In this document: positions 18,784-27,934 of the stretch, in pieces
How positions within the stretch are numbered: position 1 is the stretch's first letter
Layout of the letters: every line of letters begins with the position of its first letter
Source: Glutamicibacter nicotianae
Lineage (GTDB): Bacteria; Actinomycetota; Actinomycetes; Actinomycetales; Micrococcaceae
Reading direction: 5' to 3'
DNA length: 64,000 nucleotides
NCBI RefSeq assembly: GCF_006539525.1
Contig: NZ_BJNE01000001.1
Span: forward strand, 310,001-374,000
Notes under the pieces: generated by a model
What the model was told of the DNA's origin: nothing
The model's database searches: none
What the model saw: only the letters and a program-made list of their open reading frames with translations
Made by a program: the position numbers and the translations under genes

Positions 18784-20385
18784 CTAGGTCAGCGAGACCA
18801 ATTCCAGGTAGTCCTCACTGAACAGGTCCTCGTCGCCATCGGGCAGGATGACCACGCGCTCGGGCTTCAGCGCCATGACCGCGCCTTCATCGTGGGACAC
18901 CATGACCACGGCACCCGGGAAGGTGGACAGCGCGCCGAGCACCTCGGCGCGCGAGGCAGGGTCCAGGTTGTTGGTCGGCTCATCGAGCAGCAGCACGTTG
19001 GCGCTGGAGGCCACGATGGTGGCCAGGGCCAGACGGGTCTTCTCGCCGCCGGAGAGCACACCGGCCGGCTTGGTGACGTCGTCGCCGACGAACAGGAAGG
19101 AGCCGAGGATGGAACGCACGTCAGCATCGTTCAGGTGCGCCGGCGCGTTGCGGCGCATGTTCTCCAGCACGCTGGCATTCGGATCCAGGGTGTCATGCTC
19201 CTGGGCGAAGTAGCCGATCTTCAGGCCGTGGCCCGGAACGATTTTCCCGGTATCCGGTTCGGAGACGCCGGCGAGCATGCGCAGCAGGGTGGTCTTGCCG
19301 GCACCGTTCAGTCCCAGGATGACCACCTTCGAGCCGCGGTCGATGGCCAGCGAGACGTCGTTGAAGATTTCCAGCGAGCCATAGGCCTTGGACAGGCCTT
19401 CGGCCATGAGCGGGGTCTTGCCGCAGGGGGCAGGATCCGGGAAGCGCAGGGCCGCGACCTTGTCGGAGGCGCGCTCTTCCTGCAATCCCGCGAGCATGCG
19501 GTCCACGCGCTTGAGCATGGATTGCGCGGCCGAGGCGCCGGAGGCGCGGGCCTTCATCCTGTTCGCCTGGGTCAAGAGGACCGAGGCCTTCTTCTCGATG
19601 TTGGCTCGCTCGCGCTTGCGGGCGCGCTCATCGGTTTCGCGCTGGACCTTGTAGCGCTTCCAGTTCATGTTGTAGACATCGACCACGCCGCGGTTCGCGT
19701 CGAGGTTCAGCACCTTGTTCACGGTGGCTTCCATCAGCCCGGTGTCGTGGCTGATCATCAGCACGCCGCCGGGGTAGTTCTTGATGAAGTCGCGCAGCCA
19801 CATGATCGAGTCGACGTCCAGGTGGTTGGTGGGCTCGTCGAGCAGCAGCGTCTCGGCATCCGAGTAGAGGATGCGGGCCAATTCCACGCGGCGGCGCTGG
19901 CCGCCAGAGAGGGTGCGCAGCGGCTGGTCCAGGATCCGGTCGGGCAGATCCAGGTTGGCGCAGATGGCCGCGGCCTCGGATTCGGCGGCGTAGCCGCCGG
20001 CGGCGATGAATTCAGCTTCCAGGCGGTCGTACTGGCGCAGGGCCTTGGCGGAGACCGCAGGATCCTCGCTGGCCATGTCCTCGCGGTTCTGGGCCAGCTT
20101 GGTGACCACCACATCCAGGCCACGGGCGCCGAGGATGCGGTTGCGCGCGAGCTGCTCCATGTCAGGGGTCTTGGGATCCTGAGGCAGGTAGCCGATGGAT
20201 CCCTTGTGCGTGACTTCGCCAGCGGTTGGCTGGGTCTCTCCAGCGAGGACCTTGGTCATCGTGGTCTTTCCGGCACCGTTACGACCCACCAGTCCGATCT
20301 TGTCGCCCTTGTCGATGCGGAAGTTCACTTCGTCCATCAGCAGGCGGGCGCCGACGCGTAGCTCAAGGTTGGCTACGGAAATCAT
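18784..20385 (-). CDS. ABC-F family ATPase
   Basis: 533 residues from ATG 20385, with AAAGGG nine bases upstream. It has two ABC domains in one chain and no membrane region. Walker A motifs are GRNGAGKTT and GLNGAGKTT, signatures LSGGQRRRVE and LSGGEKTRLA, Walker B LLLDEPTNHLD and LLLDEPTNNLD. The linker between them is rich in Arg/Lys (about 230-310), as in ribosome-binding ABC-F proteins that act in the E site. Known roles run from translation factors (EttA) to antibiotic ribosome protection. Nothing in the context points to resistance. The long opposite-strand reading over this region is a shadow. Confidence 0.93.
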   Translation of the reverse strand: MISVANLELRVGARLLMDEVNFRIDKGDKIGLVGRNGAGKTTMTKVLAGETQPTAGEVTHKGSIGYLPQDPKTPDMEQLARNRILGARGLDVVVTKLAQNREDMASEDPAVSAKALRQYDRLEAEFIAAGGYAAESEAAAICANLDLPDRILDQPLRTLSGGQRRRVELARILYSDAETLLLDEPTNHLDVDSIMWLRDFIKNYPGGVLMISHDTGLMEATVNKVLNLDANRGVVDVYNMNWKRYKVQRETDERARKRERANIEKKASVLLTQANRMKARASGASAAQSMLKRVDRMLAGLQEERASDKVAALRFPDPAPCGKTPLMAEGLSKAYGSLEIFNDVSLAIDRGSKVVILGLNGAGKTTLLRMLAGVSEPDTGKIVPGHGLKIGYFAQEHDTLDPNASVLENMRRNAPAHLNDADVRSILGSFLFVGDDVTKPAGVLSGGEKTRLALATIVASSANVLLLDEPTNNLDPASRAEVLGALSTFPGAVVMVSHDEGAVMALKPERVVILPDGDEDLFSEDYLELVSLT

Positions 20386-20535
20386 ATGGTGTGGCCCTTT
20401 CACGCGGGTAATAAAGCTGTGCGGCCCAGAAATTGGGCAACTTGACTAGTCTACCGGCCAACGGCTCCGCGGCTGGCCGAACGTGCACAAACTAACAGTT
20501 CCGGGGTAGAGCTGGTTAAAGAATTCGATGCCCGG

Positions 20536-21639
20536 TCAGTTCCTGGCGCCCAGCTGCGAGCGGTAGTCCATCATCTGGATCAGGCGGCGGCGCAACGAGG
20601 CTTCGCGGCGCAGGTCTCCCCCGCTGGTCTTCTCAATGTGGTCCTTGCCGAAGCGCCAGAGGAGCACGTCGTCCAGCAGCCGGTCCGGGCCCGGCGAATA
20701 GCGGTGGTCCAGCGCGGCACGCACGTCGGTGACCACATTCGCGTCCAGCAGCTGCGCCAGCTGCCAGGTTTGGCCGATGCCGTGGGCGCCGAGCAGCTCC
20801 GCGGCCCAGGACCAGTCGTCATCGCGCTTGCGGTCAACATGCGGCAGCAGCGTCTGCCAGATTTCGCCGATCTTCTCCCCGGTCAGCGGCTCCGATCCGG
20901 CGCCCTGCTGATCGTGGTAGCCGTTGAGCCGGTGGTACAGCTCGTCGATGTCGGTGAAGTAGTCCTCGACCGTCTCCAGCATCGCCGCGGTCGCGGTGAA
21001 GTGGCGGTCGATCTGCGGATTCCAGGCGGCTTCGCCGGGATGCTTGAAGCGGATGTCATGTTCCATTTCGGACCAGGCATGCTGCAGCACAGTGCGGATC
21101 TGCACCTCGAAGACGAAGTTGCCGCTGGCCACCACCGGCTTGCCGAGGGCTTCCTGGAATTTGCGCACGACCGGCTCGCTGCGGGTCTTGAGCAGCAGGT
21201 GGCGCGAGGAGTAGCCGTAGGTTCCGGACTCCACCGAGCCGATGTCCTTCTCGCGGTCGCTGCGGCAGTCGAAGGAGTCGCGGTGCGACTTGATCAGGCT
21301 GGCTACCTGCTGGATCTCATGGGGCAGCATCACGATGATGCGGATGCCGACCATGTCGTGGATTTCGCGCAGCGGGTTGGGGAATTCGAGCACCGGGGCG
21401 GTCTCGGAATTCTCCTGCAGGCGGCGCGATGCCTTGGCCGCAAAGGATTGCGGGGATTTCACCCGGCCGGTGATGAACAGCGGCTGCACCTCGGAATTGG
21501 CGAAGAGCCGGCGGATCTTCGCCTTCATGGCAGACATGACGGTATTCAGTTCGCCGGTCACCGACTTGTACTGCTCAACGGCGGCCGCAATCTGCTCGGA
21601 GAACTCGTCGTGCCCCTGGCCCTGCGCCGGATCCATCAT
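20536..21639 (-). CDS. RelA/SpoT-domain protein, small alarmone synthetase-like
   Basis: 367 residues from ATG 21639, with AGGAGG five bases upstream. The (p)ppGpp synthetase domain spans about residues 40-220: a substrate-binding basic region (ITGRVKSPQSFAAK), IHDMVGIRIIV, GYSSRHLLLK (the Y-x-S-x-H motif) and FEVQIRTVLQHAWSEMEHDI. There is no hydrolase, TGS or ACT domain, so it is a stand-alone synthetase-like enzyme. The C-terminal 140 residues have no family I recognise, which makes it longer than RelP/RelQ types (about 210-260 residues). The product would be (p)ppGpp or a related alarmone. Confidence 0.86.
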   Translation of the reverse strand: MMDPAQGQGHDEFSEQIAAAVEQYKSVTGELNTVMSAMKAKIRRLFANSEVQPLFITGRVKSPQSFAAKASRRLQENSETAPVLEFPNPLREIHDMVGIRIIVMLPHEIQQVASLIKSHRDSFDCRSDREKDIGSVESGTYGYSSRHLLLKTRSEPVVRKFQEALGKPVVASGNFVFEVQIRTVLQHAWSEMEHDIRFKHPGEAAWNPQIDRHFTATAAMLETVEDYFTDIDELYHRLNGYHDQQGAGSEPLTGEKIGEIWQTLLPHVDRKRDDDWSWAAELLGAHGIGQTWQLAQLLDANVVTDVRAALDHRYSPGPDRLLDDVLLWRFGKDHIEKTSGGDLRREASLRRRLIQMMDYRSQLGARN

Positions 21640-21721
21640 TGATGCCTCCTGGATGCTTCAGCTTCTGTTGAAATGCTGTCCTTCAGTTCGTGTTCACGCG
21701 CCAACCGGGTGCGGCTGGGTC

Positions 21722-22492
21722 CTATGGACGGGACAGGCGCTTGGCCATGTCGTCGAACAATGGAGCCTTGTCCTCGCCGTTCTTCTGCGCGGCGGCCTTG
21801 GTTTCCTTGGCTGGCTGCGCATTCTGCTTGATCGGGGTGACCTTCGAGTCCGATCGGCCTGCGGCGATGCCTTCGGCGCGGGCCCGGGCCAGCGCGTCCT
21901 GGTGCTCCTGCTCCAGGGCGGCCAGGCGTTCTTCCTCGGCGGTCTTGGTGTCGGCCAAGGCCGCGTTGTAGCCATCGTCATAGGCCACGCCGTACTTCTC
22001 GGCGTTTTCCTTTTCCTCGTCGTACTCCAGTTCGGCACGCAGCTTCGCGGCTTCGGACTTCTTCTGGTACATGTGCACGGTCAGGTGGGTGATGGCCAGC
22101 AGGACGATTGGCGGCATGGCGGCGACCAGCGCGGACACCAGCGGCGGCACGCCGTTCTCGATGGAGTCCACGGTCAGGATTGCATGGGTGGAGTTCGCCG
22201 CGGTGGAAACAATCGCGCCGAAGAACAGCAGCGACCACGGGTAGATCATGGCCTTGCGGTTGAAGCCGTTCAGGGCCACGATGGCCACGGTGGCGGCAAC
22301 GATCATGCCGTCGATGATGATTGGCCAGATCCATGCCAGGCGCGGGCTGATGCCCGAGCGTTCTGCCAGGTCGGTCAACGCCGCGAATGAGAGCACGAAT
22401 GCACCGACGGCAATGAGGACCGTCGCGCCTACGGCCGTGCCTAGGACGGCGCGGTGCGGTTCGGCCGGGACCTCTGGTTTGTTATCTTCCAT
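21722..22492 (-). CDS. DUF2637 membrane protein with coiled-coil tail
   Basis: 256 residues. Four hydrophobic segments lie in the first 120 residues (TVLIAVGAFVLSFAALT, WIWPIIIDGMIVAATVAIVAL, WSLLFFGAIVS, then PIVLLAITHLTVH), followed by a charged helical region of about 120 residues rich in Glu, Ala and Lys that could form a coiled coil. The pattern fits DUF2637, related to the SpdB spread proteins of Streptomyces plasmids, although nothing else here looks like a conjugative element. Function unknown. Confidence 0.72.
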   Translation of the reverse strand: MEDNKPEVPAEPHRAVLGTAVGATVLIAVGAFVLSFAALTDLAERSGISPRLAWIWPIIIDGMIVAATVAIVALNGFNRKAMIYPWSLLFFGAIVSTAANSTHAILTVDSIENGVPPLVSALVAAMPPIVLLAITHLTVHMYQKKSEAAKLRAELEYDEEKENAEKYGVAYDDGYNAALADTKTAEEERLAALEQEHQDALARARAEGIAAGRSDSKVTPIKQNAQPAKETKAAAQKNGEDKAPLFDDMAKRLSRP

Positions 22493-22623
22493 GCTGCTGA
22501 GCAGACCTATCTTTTGAGATTAACGGTATGTCTTCAAACGCGAGTTGTGCTGGACCGCGCCGAAAGGCGCAGACCACCGCGTTCCATTTTAGCTTGCACC
22601 CGGCATTGCCGGGGTGCCATGGG

Positions 22624-23727
22624 TCAAAGTGCGCGGCGGTCGATGAATCCGGTTCCGCTGATTTTTCCGGCCAGCCCCCGGTGATCTGCGTCGAAGATGA
22701 AGTAGAAGGCGCTGATCGCGATATAGATCACAGCAAGCATGTTCAGCAGCGGGTAGACGCTGATCTCGTCCATGCTGGTGGAAATCTGGAAAAGGAAGTT
22801 GATCCCGCCAAACCCGAGCAGGCTGCGCAGCAACGCCCTGCCTGCCGGGGACGGCCCGCCCTGCTTGCTGGCGACCATCAGCCAGGCGCAGCGCTGGCCG
22901 AGGGTGGCCCGCCCCGGGGCCAGGCTCGGCAGCCAGAAGACGAGGAAGACCACGATCAGCGGCAGCCAGAAGTTCATCCACTGTTTGCCGAATTCCATGC
23001 CGCCCAGTCGCTGAAGGAGTTCCAGCGCGGCGCTGATGACGAACAGCGCACCGGAGGTGAAGCCCGCATCGAAGACGTTGGCCAGGGCCCGGCGGGCCCG
23101 GGTGACCGGCCGCGCCGGCGCCTGGGCGGCGTCGGCTTCCACGGGGCCCGAGAGGAAGCGGAACATCGGCAGGTAGGCGATGACCGCGCCGAGCAGCGCG
23201 CCGGCGGTGTTGGTGATCAGGTCATCGACATCGGCCACGCGGTAGGCGCAGGTGTACAGCCCCCAGATCCCGGTGTATTGGGTCAGCTCGATGGCCAGCG
23301 AGGCGGCGAAGCCCAGTAGCACCCCGGTGATGATGTTGCCGCGCAGCCAGCGCACGGCCAAAATCCCCAGCGGCATGAACAGGATGATGTTGAACAGCAC
23401 CTGCCACAGCGTGAAGCTGGTCGCGAATCCGCTGAGCCCGCGCTCCACGATAACCAGCTTGAAGTCGTCGAGGAACCGTCCGGGAACCAGCTGCGGGATG
23501 GCCACGCCCGGCCGGCAGAATTCGTCGCGCGAGGAGGGCAGCGGGAGCATGGTGTAGCTGAAGAGCCCGAAGCCGTAGATCGCCGCGGTGGCTGTCGTTA
23601 TGGTGCGGCGCCAGGACAGCCGTCCGTGGCGGCGGTATTGCACGGCCAGCAGGAAGATGCCGGCGGTGGCCAGGAAGAAGGCGCCGCCGAGGATCGCGAT
23701 AGTCGCTGGCCAGAACATCGTTTGCAT
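22624..23727 (-). CDS. VanZ-RDD family membrane protein
   Basis: 367 residues. The first half is a VanZ-like domain with five hydrophobic segments and the motif FNIILFMPLGILAVRWL, then SLAIELTQYTGIWGLYTCAYRVADVDDLITNTAGALLGA, in which the DVDDLITN motif is typical. The second half carries an RDD-type helical bundle (VFDAGFTSGALF, then FLVFWLPSL). VanZ gives low-level teicoplanin resistance in enterococci by an unknown mechanism; chromosomal homologues are common and unassigned. It lies between the DUF2637 gene and the mannosyltransferase pair, all leftward. Confidence 0.85.
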   Translation of the reverse strand: MQTMFWPATIAILGGAFFLATAGIFLLAVQYRRHGRLSWRRTITTATAAIYGFGLFSYTMLPLPSSRDEFCRPGVAIPQLVPGRFLDDFKLVIVERGLSGFATSFTLWQVLFNIILFMPLGILAVRWLRGNIITGVLLGFAASLAIELTQYTGIWGLYTCAYRVADVDDLITNTAGALLGAVIAYLPMFRFLSGPVEADAAQAPARPVTRARRALANVFDAGFTSGALFVISAALELLQRLGGMEFGKQWMNFWLPLIVVFLVFWLPSLAPGRATLGQRCAWLMVASKQGGPSPAGRALLRSLLGFGGINFLFQISTSMDEISVYPLLNMLAVIYIAISAFYFIFDADHRGLAGKISGTGFIDRRAL

Positions 23728-23784
23728 ATTTCCATCTAAGCGGAATAATCCGTGAGGAAGCTGAGCCGCGGACTGTGAGCTTGG

Positions 23785-25266
23785 CTATGCTTCCGGCCCG
23801 CGCAGCACCCGCTTGGTGGCGGCATCGGCGGTGAAGAGCGCGGCGAACAGGCCCAGGACCACCACGCCGGCCAGCGACTTCATCAGCCAGGCCGAATGCC
23901 ACTGCTCGATGGAGAGCTGGTCGACGAAGACCGCCACGAGGATGATGCTCGATGCATGGATCATCAGCTTTTCCGATCCCCAGGCAACCCTGTGCGAAAT
24001 GGCGAACAGCGCAATCAGCCACAGGATGTACCAGGGCTGGATGATCGGAGCGAGCAGCACCACCGCGGAAAGCGCCCAGGCCGCCAGGCGCACCGGACTG
24101 GAGGCGTCCTTGGCCAGCGCCAAGCGCGCGACGATCACCAGGGACAGCAACTGGAAGATGGCCACCACGATGGTATTCACCAGCGAAATATCGGCGCCGA
24201 GCAGGCCTGCGAGGTTGCTCACCGACCAGCCAATCAGTCCGACCGGAGCATACGGGAACGCCGCGTCTCCCGCGGTGAACATGGCAGGCAGCCAGCCGAA
24301 CCAGAGGTTGGTGACGGCGCCGATCAGCAGCAGCCAGGTCAGCGACATGACCGCGACCTTGACCCAGATCTTCCAGCGTGCGCGCATCGTGCGGGTGCGG
24401 CCAAGCAGCACCAGTCCGATGAATGGCAGCACCAGCAGCACGATGGGCTTGACCGATACGGCGATGGCCAGGGCCATGGTGGCCGCCATCGGGCGGCGGT
24501 CATAGGCGTAGGCGAAGGCGCTGAAGACGCCGGCAATCATCAGCGCGTCGTTGTGGACTCCGCCGATCATGGTCAGCAGGAACAGCGGATTGCCCACGAT
24601 CGCCCAGTTGGCCCAGTTGGGGCTCTGCCCCATTTTCGCTGCCAGCTTCGCGGTGTAGTGGTAGCAGCCCCAGACGCCGAGCACGGCGATGATGCGCAGC
24701 AGGCCCACGCCGACTTCGGGGATGCCGTTGGAGACGAAGTAGATGATGCGCGAGAGCACCAGGAAGAACGGCCCGTAGGGCGAGGGCGACTGCGCCCAGA
24801 GGCCGTCGGATCCCCCGTCGAACCAGCCGGGCAGCGCGGAGATGCCTTCGGCATACGGGGATTTGTCGGCGTGCAGCATGCGGCCCTGCGCCAGATAGGA
24901 GTAGACATCTCGGCTGAGGATCGGGAAGCTGAGCATCAGCGGGGCGGACCACATGGCCAGCAGGCGGCTCAGTTCTTTCCGGGTGATCTCGCCTGCGCTC
25001 TGCACCCATGGCCGGGCCAGGATCCAGGTCCGGGTCAGCCAGACGATGCCCACGGCCATCAGCACGATGCAGATGATGACCCCCGGCGCATCGGTGCGGA
25101 ACTCGATGAAGAAGCCGGTGCGGGCCAGCGGGGAAAGCTGGTTGCGCGGGAACCAGCCGATTCCCCAGGAGGCAACGGTGATCAGCGCCGAGGCGATGAA
25201 CCCTTGCCAGGACAATGACCGCAGGCTTGCGCGTTGCGGTTCCAGCTTTCGCTCCTGCACTGCCAC
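23785..25266 (-). CDS. Polyprenol-phosphomannose-dependent mannosyltransferase, MptA/MptB-like (copy 2)
   Basis: 493 residues from GTG 25266, overlapping the stop of the paralogue upstream (TAGTG). A GT-C glycosyltransferase with about 12 membrane helices and the catalytic loop SRDVYSYLAQGRM, where the Asp after Arg is the expected base. It would add mannose from a polyprenyl carrier to the outer face of a lipomannan-type glycolipid. A second motif (PSPYGPFFL, then GGVHNDALM) matches the same family. The TTG at 25293 is a possible earlier start but has no ribosome site. It is a paralogue of the next gene. Confidence 0.88.
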   Translation of the reverse strand: MAVQERKLEPQRASLRSLSWQGFIASALITVASWGIGWFPRNQLSPLARTGFFIEFRTDAPGVIICIVLMAVGIVWLTRTWILARPWVQSAGEITRKELSRLLAMWSAPLMLSFPILSRDVYSYLAQGRMLHADKSPYAEGISALPGWFDGGSDGLWAQSPSPYGPFFLVLSRIIYFVSNGIPEVGVGLLRIIAVLGVWGCYHYTAKLAAKMGQSPNWANWAIVGNPLFLLTMIGGVHNDALMIAGVFSAFAYAYDRRPMAATMALAIAVSVKPIVLLVLPFIGLVLLGRTRTMRARWKIWVKVAVMSLTWLLLIGAVTNLWFGWLPAMFTAGDAAFPYAPVGLIGWSVSNLAGLLGADISLVNTIVVAIFQLLSLVIVARLALAKDASSPVRLAAWALSAVVLLAPIIQPWYILWLIALFAISHRVAWGSEKLMIHASSIILVAVFVDQLSIEQWHSAWLMKSLAGVVVLGLFAALFTADAATKRVLRGPEA

Positions 25267-26819
25267 TAGGCTTTCTTGCGTTTCTTGAGCCAATTGGTCG
25301 AGCTGAGCAGGTCGGCGCAGATGTTCTTGGTCTTCGGATCGAAGAAGACCAGGTACACGGCGCAGGCAATCGAGATGCCCCAGGAAATCAGCTGGACGCG
25401 CGGAACCAGCGACTCCTGCAGGAACTGCCAGACGAAGATCTGGTCAGCGGCCTGGTAGGCGAGGAAGAAGATGGTGGTCAGGTGCAGCCACAGCATCTGC
25501 CAGTCGTCGCGCAGCCCGGTGACGGCGAAGAACGGCAGCAGCCACAGCAGGTACCACGGCTGGATCACCGGGGAGAGCACGACGATCGCGGTGAACGCAA
25601 TGGCCATGCGCTGCACCAGGTGCGAATACTTGCCGCGGAACATCAGCACGAAGGCGATCACCACGCCGATCAGGCGTCCAGCGGTCTTGACCACGTCCAG
25701 TACGCCGCCCGAATCCAAGCCGAAGGAATGGAAGATGTTCTGGATGCCCACGGTCGCCAGGCCCAGCGGAGCGTAGATCGAGAATCCGGCGCCGGTGTAG
25801 TTGAGCATGACCGAGAGCCAGCCGAACCAGTAGCCGTTGAGCCAGCCCACCAGGGTCATCAGCGCGAGGAACAGCATGCCGGTGTAGAACCAGTACAGGA
25901 TGCGGCGCGGCCACTTGGCTTCCGGGCCTGCCCAGAGCAGGCCGATGAACGGCAGCAGCACCAGGGTGATCGGCTTGACGCCGACCGAGGCGGCGAGCAC
26001 GACCACCGCCCAGAATCCGTGGCGCTTGCAGGCCAGGTAGACAGCCCATACGGCCAGGCCGGTCATCAGCGAGTCGTTATGCGCGCTGGCCACGAAGTTG
26101 ACGAGGAACAGCGGGTTGGCCACGGTCATCCAGGTGGCCTTGGCTCCGGACACCGCGTGCAGTTCGGCCAGCTTCGGAACGAAGTGCAGGCACAGCAGCA
26201 CGCCGATGAACGCGATGGCCCGGAAAGCCAGGATGGCCACGTCGGTGGAACCGCCGACAATGTTGACCACAAGCCATTCGATGCTCAGGTACAGCGGGCC
26301 ATAGGGGGTGCCGTCCTGGGCCCACATCGTGTCGGTTCCCAGCTGGAACCAGTTGTTCAGCGAGGAAATGCCGTCAACGTAGGGATCCTGCCCGGCGTCG
26401 ACCAAACGGCCCTGGCCGATGTAGGCGAACACGTCGCGGCTCATGATCGGCAGGGTGACGAGCATCGGGATGCTCCACAGCCAGACGGCGCGGCGGACCA
26501 CCTTCAGCGCCCCTTCGCCCCAGCCCTTGAGCTTCTGTCCCAGCCGCCACCACGAGCGGAAGAGCAGCCAGCAGCCCAGGGCCAGCAGGATCACGCACGC
26601 AGTCACGCCGGCCGGTTCGGTGCGCAGCATGATGAAGAACGGGTCGCGGTTCAGCGGGGAGACGCTGGCCAGCCAGCCGGTGCCGAAGGATCCGAAGAGG
26701 ATCAGGGAGGAACCGATGACGCCGCTGAGAAGGGTCCTGTTCACTCCAGCGTAGGGCGGGGAGCTCACTGCGGCTGGGTTGCTGGCTGACACGTTGGCAC
26801 CTCGGGCTGTAACGGACAT
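25266..26819 (-). CDS. Polyprenol-phosphomannose-dependent mannosyltransferase, MptA/MptB-like (copy 1)
   Basis: 517 residues from ATG 26819. It is a GT-C enzyme of the same family as its downstream neighbour, with the loop SRDVFAYIGQGRL, the motif TPYGPLYL and ASAHNDSLM, and about 12 membrane helices. The pair would extend an alpha-1,6-mannan backbone on the outside of the membrane, as MptA and MptB do in mycobacteria and corynebacteria. Which one primes and which extends cannot be told. The start codon is about 185 bases from the divergent orn gene. Confidence 0.88.
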   Translation of the reverse strand: MSVTARGANVSASNPAAVSSPPYAGVNRTLLSGVIGSSLILFGSFGTGWLASVSPLNRDPFFIMLRTEPAGVTACVILLALGCWLLFRSWWRLGQKLKGWGEGALKVVRRAVWLWSIPMLVTLPIMSRDVFAYIGQGRLVDAGQDPYVDGISSLNNWFQLGTDTMWAQDGTPYGPLYLSIEWLVVNIVGGSTDVAILAFRAIAFIGVLLCLHFVPKLAELHAVSGAKATWMTVANPLFLVNFVASAHNDSLMTGLAVWAVYLACKRHGFWAVVVLAASVGVKPITLVLLPFIGLLWAGPEAKWPRRILYWFYTGMLFLALMTLVGWLNGYWFGWLSVMLNYTGAGFSIYAPLGLATVGIQNIFHSFGLDSGGVLDVVKTAGRLIGVVIAFVLMFRGKYSHLVQRMAIAFTAIVVLSPVIQPWYLLWLLPFFAVTGLRDDWQMLWLHLTTIFFLAYQAADQIFVWQFLQESLVPRVQLISWGISIACAVYLVFFDPKTKNICADLLSSTNWLKKRKKA

Positions 26820-27004
26820 GAGTTCGAGAGTAATTAGGCCAGCGTCACCTGCGCTCCGCCCTTGCGAGCGTGGCACGTCAACAGCCGGAAATCTCAGACG
26901 ATTTTAGCATTCACCATGCCTTCGGTCCGGTTGGGACACTGTTCTTCCGCGCCGTTAAGAGGGTGCGCTCCCCCACAGCGTTCGCTGAAGTGTAGATTGG
27001 TTGC

Positions 27005-27616
27005 GTGGCTAGTAATTCAGAAAAAATTGTATGGATCGATTGCGAGATGACCGGATTGGATCTGGTTAAAGACGCATTGATCGAAGTAGCGGTGCTCATT
27101 ACCGACTCGGATCTGGAGATCGTCGATGAGGGCATCCAGGTTGTCATCAAGCCCGAGCCGGCGGCTCTGGCGCAGATGGATGACTTCGTGCGCAATATGC
27201 ATGTGGCCAGCGGCCTGCTGCCCGAGCTGGAGAACGGCATTTCCATGGCCGAAGCCCAGCGCCTGGTGGTCGACTACATCAAGAAGCACGTTCCGGAGCC
27301 GAAGAAGGCGCTGCTCGGCGGCAACTCGGTGGGAACCGACAAGAACTTCTTGGCCCGCGATATGCCCGAGGTCATCGAGCACCTGCACTACCGCATTATC
27401 GATGTGTCGACCCTGAAGGAATTGAGCCGCCGCTGGTTCCCGAAGGCCCACTATGGCGCTCCGGCCAAGACCGGCAACCACCGGGCGCTGGGCGACATCC
27501 AGGATTCGATCAACGAGCTTCGCTACTACCGCCAAGCCATCATGGTTCCGGCTCCAGGCCCAACCTCCGACGAGGCCCGGAAGATCGCCACGGGGATCAG
27601 CCAGAGCGCCGGCTAG
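27005..27616 (+). CDS. orn: Oligoribonuclease
   Basis: 203 residues from GTG 27005. A DEDDh 3'-5' exoribonuclease that breaks down 2-5 nucleotide RNAs and pGpG at the end of mRNA and c-di-GMP decay. Motif I is WIDCEMTGLD, the middle Asp lies in GTDKNFLARDMP, and the last motif HRALGDIQDSI supplies His and Asp. The family's usual length is about 180-215. The orn gene followed by tRNA-His is a known actinobacterial arrangement and is kept here. Confidence 0.95.
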   Translation: MASNSEKIVWIDCEMTGLDLVKDALIEVAVLITDSDLEIVDEGIQVVIKPEPAALAQMDDFVRNMHVASGLLPELENGISMAEAQRLVVDYIKKHVPEPKKALLGGNSVGTDKNFLARDMPEVIEHLHYRIIDVSTLKELSRRWFPKAHYGAPAKTGNHRALGDIQDSINELRYYRQAIMVPAPGPTSDEARKIATGISQSAG

Positions 27617-27679
27617 CTGCCAGGGATGAGCCCCTGGGGCATGGGTGATGCACTGCACAGTGGCCCAGGGGCTTTCCGA

Positions 27680-27710
27680 TTGGCATCGAAGCGGAAAATG
27701 CGTGTATAGT
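27680..27710 (+). promoter_or_regulatory. Probable promoter of the first tRNA-His
   Basis: TTGGCA (27680-27685) and TATAGT (27705-27710) are 19 bases apart. The same layout with a one-base difference in the -35 box precedes the second tRNA-His, which supports it. The leader between promoter and tRNA (about 60 bases) is partly shared between copies. Confidence 0.6.
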
Positions 27711-27774
27711 ATTTCTCGTTGCCCGATACGGAATCGATTCGCAAAAGCGTTCTGACTAGTATCGAAGCGAACAT

Positions 27775-27851
27775 GGTGGGTATAGCTCAGTCGGTAGAGC
27801 GTCTGGTTGTGGTCCAGAAGGTCGCGGGTTCAAACCCCGTTACTCACCCCA
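27775..27851 (+). tRNA. tRNA-His (GTG anticodon), copy 1
   Basis: A full cloverleaf with the extra G at -1 opposite C73 that marks tRNA-His, anticodon GTG in the loop TTGTGGT, T-loop GGTTCAAACC and CCA encoded at 27849-27851. The sequence is identical to the copy at 28829. Confidence 0.97.
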
Positions 27852-27856
27852 GCAGT

Positions 27857-27897
27857 AAAGGCTCGATTCGGAATGGAAATTCCGAATCGAGCCTTTT
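27857..27897 (+). terminator. Terminator after tRNA-His copy 1
   Basis: A long stem (AAGGCTCGATTCGGAAT and its complement) followed by TTTTGC lies just past the tRNA. It may also serve the converging acetyltransferase gene. Confidence 0.8.
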
Positions 27898-27934
27898 GCT
27901 TTCCCCGCACGCCAGATTGCGCCGCCGCGCAGGA

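Noticed and set aside
18718-20361. 547-residue plus-strand reading
   Set aside because: Antisense shadow of the ABC-F gene; rich in His, Gly, Gln and Val with no domain pattern.
22624-23727. VanZ and VanW genes as evidence of a vancomycin resistance cluster
   Set aside because: No vanHAX-type or vanRS genes are near either one; both are common chromosomal genes in this group.
25215-26789. 524-residue plus-strand reading
   Set aside because: Antisense shadow of the mannosyltransferase gene; very high in His, Gln, Asp and Gly, with no membrane or catalytic motif.
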